From positions 50,599 to 114,598 of the forward strand of contig NZ_VUNR01000006.1 in NCBI RefSeq assembly GCF_009695585.1: a stretch of DNA of 64,000 nucleotides, in the 5' to 3' direction. Below the pieces are notes generated by a model. The model searched no databases and was not told the DNA's origin. It saw only the letters and a list, made by a program, of their open reading frames with translations. Shown in pieces: positions 9,693 to 17,740 of this stretch. The stretch is from Anaerovibrio slackiae. Lineage in GTDB: Bacteria; Bacillota; Negativicutes; Selenomonadales; Selenomonadaceae. The position numbers were made by a program, and so were the translations under genes. How positions within the stretch are numbered: position 1 is the first letter of the stretch; the number at the start of each line of letters is the position of its first letter.

Positions 9693-10668
9693 GCTTTTCA
9701 ACGAGACACAATCAGAGCATTTTCTCACTCTGTGCAGTGTCATCAACGACATACACCGCGGCAGCCTGTTGACAGAAACCGATATCCTGCACCGCTTCCC
9801 CCACATTGACTGGGCAGATAAGGACAGGCTGCTGCAGCTTTTGCATTCGGTGTTTATTTTTGATGAAAAAGGCCATGCCAGGCTTTTTATCAACGCCCCC
9901 ATTCCCCAGCTTGCTACCCATTACCAGCTCCGCTGGCTCAAGGATATGCTGCTCAATCCCGAATGCGATTTTCTGCTGGCTGACCAAATCAGAATCAAGC
10001 TGCTGGCTGCCATGAAGGATATAAATCCCCTGACCACCCCTGAGACCATTACCATTTTCCGGGAAACAGGCGACAGGAACCTGCCTCTGGCCAATTCTGA
10101 CATGCTGGCAAAAATCTGGCAAGCACTAAAAAATCGCCAAAAGCTTGCCTACACCTATCAGGATGCAGGCGGCAATATCCATCAGGGCATCTGCCCGCCC
10201 TGCCGCCTGGAATACGACTGCGCCTGGCACAGGCTGCACCTCATCCTCTGGCTGGAAAAGGAGCAACGCGCCATCAAGCTGAACATCTCCGGCATCCAGG
10301 AAATCTCTATCACGGATATCAGCTATGGCAGGGAAATAGAGCAGTGCTTTGAGGACTTCCTCGCCAGGAACAAGACCAGCGTGGTGCTGCAGCTATCACC
10401 AAAAAATAATGCCGTAGACCGCTGCTTTGCTATTTTTTCCTCATATGACAAACAGTCCGTCTACGATGAAGATAATGATATCTATACCCTCACCATCACC
10501 TACTACCAATTTGACCGGGAGGAAATCATCAACTATATCCTCTCCCTGGGTGCCGCAGTCACTGTCATGGCACCACAGGATATGCGGCAATCCGTCATTG
10601 ACCGGCTCAAAGCCCAGTGGCAGCGTCTCAGCAGCACGCCGGATAAACCCTCTCCTGAGGCAGATTAA
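9679..10668 (+). CDS. WYL-domain transcriptional regulator 2
   Basis: This 329-aa paralogue of the preceding regulator starts inside that gene. The N-terminal region is helical and HTH-like (ETDILHRFPHIDWADKDRLLQLLH). The WYL core is around 150-215 (NRQKLAYTYQDAGG, then CRLEYDCAWHRLHLILWL and the IQEISITDI strand). The C-terminal 100 residues form a WCX-like fold (FDREEIINYILSLGAAVTVMAP). The tight overlap suggests that the two products act together, perhaps as a heterodimer. A strong bidirectional terminator follows. The DNA-binding part is less clear here than in regulator 1, so this one could be the ligand-sensing partner. Confidence 0.82.
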   Translation: MNKSKLFNETQSEHFLTLCSVINDIHRGSLLTETDILHRFPHIDWADKDRLLQLLHSVFIFDEKGHARLFINAPIPQLATHYQLRWLKDMLLNPECDFLLADQIRIKLLAAMKDINPLTTPETITIFRETGDRNLPLANSDMLAKIWQALKNRQKLAYTYQDAGGNIHQGICPPCRLEYDCAWHRLHLILWLEKEQRAIKLNISGIQEISITDISYGREIEQCFEDFLARNKTSVVLQLSPKNNAVDRCFAIFSSYDKQSVYDEDNDIYTLTITYYQFDREEIINYILSLGAAVTVMAPQDMRQSVIDRLKAQWQRLSSTPDKPSPEAD

Positions 10669-10710
10669 GTATTTGTATGCTGAAAAACTGTACATAATAA
10701 ATTCATGTAT

Positions 10711-10756
10711 AAAAGCCTTCACCAGCACAGAAAAAACTGTCATGGTGAAGGCTTTT
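10711..10756. terminator. Bidirectional intrinsic terminator after the WYL pair
   Basis: AAAAGCCTTCACCA (10711-10724) and TGGTGAAGGCTTTT (10743-10756) are exact reverse complements, a 14-bp stem with an 18-nt loop and U-rich ends on both strands. It ends the WYL operon and the convergent minus-strand gene. Confidence 0.85.
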
Positions 10757-10840
10757 GACAATAACCGCAAATCATTCTTATTCATCCAGAATTTCCCATT
10801 GACAACCAGTGTGTCACGCTTTTTGAGTTTCACCTTTCTT

Positions 10841-11839
10841 TTACAATAAAGCAGCTTTCTTTCCAATGTCTGTAACTTGTTCTGCTGTCAGCTTGGCTAC
10901 TTTGGCAATAACATCAATGCTGACTTTTTCTTTCAGCATATTAGTTATCATCTCAGTTTTAGTTTTTTCAATGCCACGAGCTTCACCGATAGCAATACCG
11001 CGGGCTTCACCGCGAGCCTCAATGCCTAAACTAATATTGCACATATCGCTCATCTCCTCATCTAATTCTACAGTCATAGGGATAGAGTGGTCAAATTCCA
11101 ACCTGTTCTTTTTGTCTTCTACTGCCATATTGCTTAATAGAATGTCCATCATCCTGATAAGCTCATTGTTGCTTTTATCATAAGTTTCGTTTAAATGCAC
11201 AAGAGTGACGTTTAGCAAATCATAGGCATAATCGATATTGAGCTTATTGTTGCCGTTATAAATAATCTCTGGATGCAATGTATATGATACGATAGAGTCT
11301 TTTTTATCATTGGGACAATCCATGCAAATCCAAATAGAATAGACCTTTTTGATATTATCATACTGAATTCTGTCTTCGCCCTTGTTGCTGAATTCAACTC
11401 CCAGCTGTGCTGAGATAAGCCTTGCTACATAGAAAACACCGCGCTTGACAATGCTATAGCCCGGATTGCTTTTCCTTTGTGCCTCAACATTGACGATGAT
11501 TTTTGTCTGGCTGCCGTCAGGCAACCGCATGATAAAACGAATATCATAAAAAACCGTTCCCTCATCTTTTATGCTATCCTGGCAGTTTAACAGTACAGAC
11601 TTGCTGTTACTCAGGCCGGGATTTACCCGTACGGAAGAAATCTCTATGCTTTCATGGTCAATAGAGGCTTCAATTTCAGCGATTGACATATTCCTGACTT
11701 CTGTAACGGTTCCTTTGACAGTCCGTGCCAGGATAGACATATTTGCCAATACACGCTTAATAGCTTGGTCGCATTTGATACGCTTTGCTTCGATTTCCAA
11801 ATCATCTGCAAGAAAATTATTTGTTTTTAACGGCTCCAA
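10841..11839 (-). CDS. PD-(D/E)XK nuclease-family transposase (Rpn/PDDEXK_2 type)
   Basis: The 332-aa protein has the layout of the Rpn/PDDEXK_2 family: an N-terminal region ending in YDIRFIMRL, the catalytic-type segment KIIVNVEAQRKS (E-x-Q core, about residues 110-125), IVKRGVFYVARLISAQLG, and a C-terminal tail of GEARGEARGIAIGEARG repeats before a helical end. The family acts as recombination-promoting nucleases, and members are frequent in multiple copies in Selenomonadales genomes. The C-terminal Gly-Glu-Ala-Arg repeats are usual for the family. It is monocistronic and lies just before the palindromic block at 11920-13133. Base composition is lower in GC than the helicase genes around it, in keeping with separate acquisition. 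Confidence 0.85.
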   Translation of the reverse strand: MEPLKTNNFLADDLEIEAKRIKCDQAIKRVLANMSILARTVKGTVTEVRNMSIAEIEASIDHESIEISSVRVNPGLSNSKSVLLNCQDSIKDEGTVFYDIRFIMRLPDGSQTKIIVNVEAQRKSNPGYSIVKRGVFYVARLISAQLGVEFSNKGEDRIQYDNIKKVYSIWICMDCPNDKKDSIVSYTLHPEIIYNGNNKLNIDYAYDLLNVTLVHLNETYDKSNNELIRMMDILLSNMAVEDKKNRLEFDHSIPMTVELDEEMSDMCNISLGIEARGEARGIAIGEARGIEKTKTEMITNMLKEKVSIDVIAKVAKLTAEQVTDIGKKAALL

Positions 11840-11944
11840 GGGCTCACCTCCAGTATAATCAGAAAATATGCTCCTACGAATATTATAACTGAAAAAATTT
11901 CTTATATCAATATATTGGAAAATTCCAGTTTGTCGTAGTGCTTG

Positions 11945-12370
11945 ATCGTTACTTCGGCGAGATATGTAAGGTTTATTGATTAGTGCAGGGGAGCTGTCAG
12001 AAAAACATCAGCATATATTCCAATGGGCGGTCACTTTTTTACATTGTTGTGTATAAACCTACTTACGGTCAGACCTTTTTATAGAGCCTCAGGGCAGTAC
12101 CATCGCAGGCACGCTCGCGCTACTATCCACGCCTAGCGGATGCTAAGCTCTCGCTTCGCCTTACGGCTCGCGACTCGCTAAGCACCGAGGCGCGTCTCAG
12201 TGCCGTGCGAATGGTACATGCCCTGATACTCTTTAAGAGGTCTGACACAAAATTTTCACAGATCTGCTTATAAAGTCAACCGCCCATTAAATTATCTGCT
12301 AAGAGTTACAATCTTGCGACAGCTCCCCACTCACTTCTCAGCAAGTCCTTATATTTTGCCGTAGCAACAT
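11945..12370. repeat. Giant imperfect palindrome P1
   Basis: The left arm runs from TCGTTACTTCGGCGAGATATG through GGGGAGCTGTC, AATGGGCGGT and GGTCAGACCT to CAGGGCA-GTACCAT. The right arm has the matching complements in reverse order: GGTACATGCCCTG, AGGTCTGAC, ACCGCCCATT, GACAGCTCCCC, CCTTATATTTTGCCGTAGCAAC. The centre near 12150 is rich in CTCGC/GCGAG. Arms are about 190 bp with many small mismatches and bulges. Confidence 0.65.
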
Positions 12371-12674
12371 GATGATGCCTTACGAGCAAGCCTGAAAAGA
12401 GGGGACTAGGAGCTGGCGCAACCTGCAACTGCCAACCGCCGTATAAAATATAGTGCCATTAAGCAATTATATTGACTTGCAATACAATTAATTACCAACA
12501 ACCATACAAAATATAGGGGCTAGTAATTGACAAAATTTACAACTGCTGATGTTTATGCAACCAACTCTGCTGGTAATAGCAGATTGCCTTGCATAGTAGT
12601 TGGCAGTAGCAGGTCTCGTCAGCCTCCCCGCTCCCCCTTTTCAGGCTTGCTCGTAAAGTAGGATTAGTTGCTAC
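12361..12674. repeat. Giant imperfect palindrome P2
   Basis: The left arm GTAGCAAC, then TTACGAGCAAGCCTGAAAAG and AACCTGCAACTGCCAAC, pairs with the right arm TAGTTGGCAGTAGCAGG, CTTTTCAGGCTTGCTCGTAA and GTTGCTAC. TTACGAGCAAGCCTGAAAAG has an exact 20-base complement on the other arm. It shares its first bases with the end of P1. Confidence 0.65.
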
Positions 12675-12679
12675 AGCTT

Positions 12680-13097
12680 CATACTAATTGGGGTGAGTTG
12701 AATTATTCTGTTGTATCTGTTCAGACACAAAGAGGGACAGGTGCGGCATGTACCCAAAGAAAACCTTGAGTGCAGCCTCGCTTCTTAGCGAGTGCGAGCG
12801 TAAGCGACGCAGGAGCTTAGAAGCGCGAGGCGCAGGGGATGACGAAACCCTATTGACATGAATTAGTTTCGAGGATAAATCCTTGTATGCTAGGCGGAGG
12901 AAGAAGGCATGGTGGTTCCATGCCGACCGACGACAACAACGCAGACAAGGATTTAGACCGAAAATAATCATGGAAATAGGGTTTTGTCACCCCTCCGAGC
13001 GAGAGCGAGTTTTCTATGGGTACTGCCGCTACCTGTCCCTTTCCAATGTCTGAACAGAGTCCACGAAGTATCAAATTACGTCAGTCAGTATATGCAC
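12680..13097. repeat. Giant imperfect palindrome P3
   Basis: The left arm CTGTTCAGACA, GGGACAGGT, GCCGCATGTACCC-like, GAAACCCTATT and ATAAATCCTTGT pairs with the right arm ACAAGGATTTA, AATAGGGTTTTGTC, GGGTACTGCCGC, ACCTGTCCC and TGTCTGAACAG. The centre holds a perfect GGCATGG/CCATGCC hairpin near 12920. GC-rich segments near 12790 and 13010 (GCGAG repeats) also pair. Confidence 0.6.
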
Positions 13098-13131
13098 GAA
13101 GTAACGATCAACCACTACGACAAACTGAAAT

Positions 13132-14091
13132 TTAAAATAATGATAACTGCCCCTCTTTTTCCTCTGCAGGATTTTTCACAATTTTCAAATGCTCCGCCTT
13201 GCGCCTGGTGATTTTTTCATCTCCCCGCAGCTCACCTGATAAAATAGTGGAACACGGATTGTGCAGGGCGGCACATGCCTCCACCATTTTGGCATTGAAA
13301 TTTGCATAGCAGTATGCACACAGGTGGCGGCAGGTATTGTACTGCCCTATATCCACGCTCTGCACACAGCCGCACTCCTGGCGCTGGTTGGCATCCTTGC
13401 CAATGTCTATCCTGCCGCCCAGGATTTTTTCCAGCCGCCTTTTATCTATGCACTGCCCATGCCGGATGCCGCAATCTGACAAATCTATTTTTTCCGAGCA
13501 GCTTTCCACTGTCAGGTCATATTCAGCGGCAATAGAACCAAACATCGCTGCCAGCTGCCGCATCTCAGGCTCCTCCATAGGCAAAAGTGCCAGAGGCCTG
13601 GTATTTCTGGCTGTCTTCGCATATAAATCCACAAAGCTGATAACGCACAAATCCGTATCTTCATGCAGTATCTCAGCCAGCTGCCTGAAAGCAGCAGCAT
13701 GAAAATCCATAGTATATTTCTCAGACAGGAAAACAGGATCATAACGCCATACCACCCTGTCCCGGCCCACAGCTGCCGACAGCCTGTGAAACACCTCTAC
13801 CAGCTCCTGGGTATCAGGCAGCCCCGGCTCTGCATCTCGTCCATAAGGTGTGATGGTGAACTGAAAATAATAATTGTATTCTTCCAGCAAATCCAGCCTG
13901 TCCAGCATGGGGGCTGGATTTTTCGTCCAAAACACAAAACAGTCCACATCCTCCGGCCGCAGGGAAATCTCGCTGACCTGTTTGCGATTGAAAGGATTGA
14001 TGCCATGCACAAATCCCTCCTGCAGCCGGTTAAAAAACCAGTCACTGTAAAATGCCGGTATATCTGTGCGCCTGCTGACACTCACTATCAT
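13132..14091 (-). CDS. DUF1848 family protein (radical-SAM-like, Fe-S)
   Basis: The 319-aa protein begins MIVSVSRRTDIPAFYSDWFFNRL and continues with VDCFVFWTKNPAPMLDRLD, YYFQFTITPYG and RVVWRYDPVF, all characteristic of DUF1848. Near the C-terminus, CRHLCAYCYANF (C-x3-C-x2-C, about residues 255-265) and the preceding CGCVQS cysteines suggest an iron-sulfur cluster. The biochemical activity is unknown; the fold resembles radical-SAM barrels and spore photoproduct lyase-type DNA-repair proteins. It is the last gene of the TPR/UvrD-fusion operon, 22 bp after the 1190-aa gene. A DNA- or nucleotide-repair role within the module is inference. Confidence 0.85.
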   Translation of the reverse strand: MIVSVSRRTDIPAFYSDWFFNRLQEGFVHGINPFNRKQVSEISLRPEDVDCFVFWTKNPAPMLDRLDLLEEYNYYFQFTITPYGRDAEPGLPDTQELVEVFHRLSAAVGRDRVVWRYDPVFLSEKYTMDFHAAAFRQLAEILHEDTDLCVISFVDLYAKTARNTRPLALLPMEEPEMRQLAAMFGSIAAEYDLTVESCSEKIDLSDCGIRHGQCIDKRRLEKILGGRIDIGKDANQRQECGCVQSVDIGQYNTCRHLCAYCYANFNAKMVEACAALHNPCSTILSGELRGDEKITRRKAEHLKIVKNPAEEKEGQLSLF

Positions 14092-14113
14092 CTAAAATCA
14101 CCTCACAGCTTTT

Positions 14114-17100
14114 CTATACACCATACTTTTCCATTTCCAGCACCATGCAGCTGAAGCCATGCTCCATGTTCTTGCCATTACTGCTGCGGATGCCCAGCTC
14201 CACCACCTGCTGCAGCAGGGTATTCCTGTTGCAGTACACGCGGCAATTACGAGGTGCCAGCAGCATGGCCACCCCCTCCACCATCATATCATCAAAAAAT
14301 TTCTGCAGCCTGGTGCAATTCACTCTGCCTCTTGGCTCAATAAAGACAGCATGGCCTCCTGCCTGCAAGGCATACAGCATCTCCCTCGCCATGTTGAGGT
14401 GGGCATCTTCCGACACATTCTCGTGGTCATTCAGGGCATTGCTTTCCAGCACCAGGTCATAGCCCCTCTCATCGCCATACCCGGAAGCAAAAAACTCCTC
14501 AAAGCTTTGCCGCCGCAGCTGGAAATTGATATGCAGATTCTGCTGGCAGGGATGCCCGGCAATAAAATGATTAACCATGCTATCTGCCGCCCGGACAAAA
14601 TCAGCCTCCCTTTCCACTGCCACATAATCTATGGAAAACTGCGTCTCCCTGTTGTCCAGCGCCAGCATACAATAAAAACTCAGCAAGGCCAGCGTGGCAG
14701 TCCCCGGCCCCGGCCCCAGTTCCAGCACCCGCACATTGGGCTTCAGCTTGCCCTGCTGCAAAATTTCCCACAAAGGCAGCCAAAGCTTATAAAAATTCAT
14801 CAGCATATACGCCAGCACATAATAATCCGCCCTGCCATGATAATCCGTGGCCTGGCTGCTGCCACCATAGTTTATGCTCATCTGCCTGATAGCTTCAAGG
14901 CGGCTGCCGGAAAGCTCACGCAAATCATGGTTCACCCCCAGATACCGGCAGACAGCCTGCCGCACCAGCTGAGGCAGGTCAATATCCCTGACGCAGGCAA
15001 TAACCGGGTTTTCATGCAGAAACCGCTGCAGCTTGCCATAGCTCAGCTGTACAGGCATAAAACGCCGCCATTCCTTGCCATAGACATAACGCACCGCTTC
15101 CTCCAAACTGTCAAAGCTTTCATGCAACGCACCTGAATACCCAGCTACCTGCTGCTCTGCTTCCGCATAACTCTTATAAACGCCAGGCTTCCGCCCTTGC
15201 TTGACACCGTAAAACTTTTGCTTGAAAACTAGCTTATATCTACTATCCCCGGCATCACTGTATATTCCATCCCCTGAGCTCTCCCCCGCTGCTTCATTGG
15301 TGATGGCATCATAAATAAAGGCAAGCTCCTCCACAAAGCGGCAGGTAACTTCCTGAGTGCCATAATAATTTGCCACAGCGCAAATATCCAGCACCTTCTT
15401 TGCCCTGGTGGCTGCCACATAAAACAGGCGGCGGCTTTCCTCCGCATCCTTGAAGAAAAACTCATCCGGATCCGGCCTGATATCCATATCCAGCAAATCC
15501 TGCCAGGGATCCACGATGATGACCCAGTCAAACTCCAGGCCCTTGGATGAGTGCATAGTGGTCAGCGTAACAGGGGCATCGTAAATCTCATCCTCCAAAA
15601 ACTCCTGATGAGCCGCCACAAACTCCCTGACGGTTCTATAAGGCAGGCAGGCTCCCAGCACGGCATAAACATGCAGCCTTTCACCGGGGCTTTCCGGGAT
15701 ATAATCATTTTCCAGCAGCGTCTTTGCCGCCTGAAAAGGCGTCATCTTCACCAGGCTCCGCAGCAACTCCCCTGCTTCCCTGCAATGAGACCGGATATTA
15801 TCATGCAATTCCCCCGCCAGGGACAGAATATCTGACACATGATTGTTTTTGCACTTTGCCTCCAGCTTTTCCATAGCTTCATCACTGATACAAGCCTTCA
15901 GCCAGAAGCGGCATTTCTTAAACAAATCCAAAGAACCGGGGTTACATGCCAGGGAAAAAATCCAAATAACCATGCCGATGCACTTGCTATAAGCAACATC
16001 CTTGTAGTAGCCGTTCATCCGGAAGGAAATACCAGCCTTTTTCAGCCAGAACATCACCGGAAAGACCGAGGCATTTACCCTGTATATCACTGCCAGCGTG
16101 GTGCCCTGCCGCTCACACTCCCTTGCCTTGGCCACTATGTACCTGTACTGGGACTGCACATTGGGCAGCTGGGTAATGAAGTTCACCTGCCCCGGGCCGG
16201 AGGCAGCCTGGAAAAGCATATTTTTCTCTGCCCGCTGGCTATTTTCCCTGATAAACTGATGAGCCATGTCCACAATGCGGCTGCCGCTGCGGTAATTCCT
16301 TGACATCACTAGTACCTTGGTCCTATCCAATATGCCGTACTCCAGCAGAAGCCCCGGCTGTGCTCCCCGGAAGAAATAAATGCTCTGGTCATCATCCCCC
16401 ACCACGAACAGATTGCCTTCCTTCCCTGTCAGCAGGCTGAGAAGCTCGTATTGCAAGGGCGAGTTGTCCTGGGTTTCGTCAATGCTCCAATATTTATACC
16501 GCTTCTGATACTTTGCCAGGACTTCCGGCATAGCCTTCAGGCCCTCCAGGCTAAAGCGCAGCATATCATCAAAATCCATGCAGCCATGTTCCGCCAGTTC
16601 CTGCTCATAAGCATGAAAGAGAGCCGTGACGCTGTATCTTTCTTTGTCAATGGTCAGGAACAAGCCTGCATACTCCTCCGGCTCCATCATCCTGTTCTTG
16701 ATGAAGGTGATGGTGCTGGTCAGCTTCTCCCGCACCGACTCATCGCTGATATTCAGCTTGTAAAATCCCTTGTGCTTCTCCACCATGCCTTCCAGCAGCC
16801 GCCTCATGGTCAGCTTGCCCATGCCTTTAGATTTGCCTTTGCCTTTTACGTCATCCTCGTCAATATCATTTTCATCTTCTATATCAATCAGGTGCAGCGG
16901 CATGTCATAGCCAGCAAGCCGCAAATCCCGTATGAGGTAGCACCAGCAAAAGCTGTGAATCGTGCGGAACTCCGGCATCTCCACCAAAGCCCTGGCACCT
17001 GCAGCAGCATTTTCCCGGACAGGGACAGGTGCCTCGGCAATTTCCTGGGCCAAGGCCTCAGCACCTGTGCCGAAGCCTGACCGGAAGTCTGCCAGCCTCC

Positions 17101-17686
17101 TGGCAAACCGCTCCTGCATGGAGCGGGCTGCCGCCCTGGTAAAGGTGAGATTCATCATCTCGCTGGCAGCAATCTGCCGCCCGTGCCTGCCAAAGAGCAG
17201 GTAGCCAGCCCGGATGGTCAGCACGGTAGTCTTGCCGCTGCCCGGAACAGCAAACAGCAGTACCTTGCCGTCCACAGCCTGGATAGCCCGTTTCTGCTCA
17301 TCACTGAGGGCTATATCAGGGGCATAGCTGCGGCAGAAATCCTCCACGGCAGCAGATATGGGCTCCGGCCTGTCACGACCTGCTTCCAGCTTCTGCCTGA
17401 GCAGGTCAACGCTGTCCAAAAGCTCCTGCCGCCTGCACTCTACAGCCTGCTGAAGCTCCTCCTGCTTCCTTTCGGCCTCCTCCCTGGCTGCCTGCTCCGC
17501 CTTTTCAATAATCGCCATGTCACCGCCATTTTCTGCATAATAAGCCCTGGCGGCATCATAGTCCACGAATCCACTATATTTGCTGCCCTTGTAGCCATTC
17601 ACCTTTTTCTGGCAGTTTTCCCAAAAATCATAATAAATTCCCGGCTGATGCCCGGCAACCACGGCATAAAACTTCTTTTTTGCCAT
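14114..17686 (-). CDS. 1190-aa fusion: viroplasmin domain, UvrD helicase, second viroplasmin domain, methyltransferase-like domain
   Basis: The N-terminus (KKFYAVVAGHQPGIYYDFWENC, residues 3-60) matches the caulimovirus viroplasmin/RNase H1 N-terminal domain, which binds RNA:DNA hybrids and dsRNA. A complete UvrD/Rep helicase follows: AVPGSGKTTVL near 145, IDETQDNS near 400, GDDDQSIYFFRGA, SRNYRSGSRI, MHSSKGLEFDWVI near 715 and YVAATRAKK. A second viroplasmin copy (KFYGVKQGRKPGVYKSYAEAE) lies at about 820-875. The last third has a Rossmann methyltransferase motif I, VLELGPGPGTATLALL, near 990 and DLVLESNALNDHENV further on. It is the middle gene of its operon. I infer an enzyme that unwinds or marks hybrid (R-loop-like) substrates. 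The methyltransferase's substrate cannot be told; it could be a degenerate binding domain. Confidence 0.85.
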   Translation of the reverse strand: MAKKKFYAVVAGHQPGIYYDFWENCQKKVNGYKGSKYSGFVDYDAARAYYAENGGDMAIIEKAEQAAREEAERKQEELQQAVECRRQELLDSVDLLRQKLEAGRDRPEPISAAVEDFCRSYAPDIALSDEQKRAIQAVDGKVLLFAVPGSGKTTVLTIRAGYLLFGRHGRQIAASEMMNLTFTRAAARSMQERFARRLADFRSGFGTGAEALAQEIAEAPVPVRENAAAGARALVEMPEFRTIHSFCWCYLIRDLRLAGYDMPLHLIDIEDENDIDEDDVKGKGKSKGMGKLTMRRLLEGMVEKHKGFYKLNISDESVREKLTSTITFIKNRMMEPEEYAGLFLTIDKERYSVTALFHAYEQELAEHGCMDFDDMLRFSLEGLKAMPEVLAKYQKRYKYWSIDETQDNSPLQYELLSLLTGKEGNLFVVGDDDQSIYFFRGAQPGLLLEYGILDRTKVLVMSRNYRSGSRIVDMAHQFIRENSQRAEKNMLFQAASGPGQVNFITQLPNVQSQYRYIVAKARECERQGTTLAVIYRVNASVFPVMFWLKKAGISFRMNGYYKDVAYSKCIGMVIWIFSLACNPGSLDLFKKCRFWLKACISDEAMEKLEAKCKNNHVSDILSLAGELHDNIRSHCREAGELLRSLVKMTPFQAAKTLLENDYIPESPGERLHVYAVLGACLPYRTVREFVAAHQEFLEDEIYDAPVTLTTMHSSKGLEFDWVIIVDPWQDLLDMDIRPDPDEFFFKDAEESRRLFYVAATRAKKVLDICAVANYYGTQEVTCRFVEELAFIYDAITNEAAGESSGDGIYSDAGDSRYKLVFKQKFYGVKQGRKPGVYKSYAEAEQQVAGYSGALHESFDSLEEAVRYVYGKEWRRFMPVQLSYGKLQRFLHENPVIACVRDIDLPQLVRQAVCRYLGVNHDLRELSGSRLEAIRQMSINYGGSSQATDYHGRADYYVLAYMLMNFYKLWLPLWEILQQGKLKPNVRVLELGPGPGTATLALLSFYCMLALDNRETQFSIDYVAVEREADFVRAADSMVNHFIAGHPCQQNLHINFQLRRQSFEEFFASGYGDERGYDLVLESNALNDHENVSEDAHLNMAREMLYALQAGGHAVFIEPRGRVNCTRLQKFFDDMMVEGVAMLLAPRNCRVYCNRNTLLQQVVELGIRSSNGKNMEHGFSCMVLEMEKYGV

Positions 17687-17740
17687 CCGGCATTCCCCCC
17701 ATCCCTTAACCCCAAAAATCCTCTTGCGCCTGCCGCCCGG

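Larger units (their letters stand above)
11920..13133. mobile_element. 1.2-kb non-coding element of nested giant palindromes with terminal inverted repeats
   Basis: The ends are 37-bp inverted repeats with two mismatches: the left (11920-11956) contains CAGTTTGTCGTAGTG and TTGATCGTTACTTCG, and the right (13097-13133) is the reverse complement. Between them lie three consecutive long imperfect palindromes (listed separately) that together fill almost the whole interval. No credible ORF is present. The structure resembles a non-autonomous mobile element, or several nested ones, or a very large structured RNA. The right terminal repeat overlaps the stop codon of the DUF1848 gene, so that gene's last bases lie in the element. 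No clear target-site duplication was seen. Confidence 0.65.

Noticed and set aside
11920..13133. Retron msr-msd as an explanation of the giant palindromes
   Set aside because: No reverse transcriptase gene is nearby and there are three palindromes, not one.
12684..13211. Open frames within the palindromic block (both strands)
   Set aside because: They lie in inverted-repeat arms, have no ribosome binding site and repeat each other's complement; they are by-products of the palindromes.
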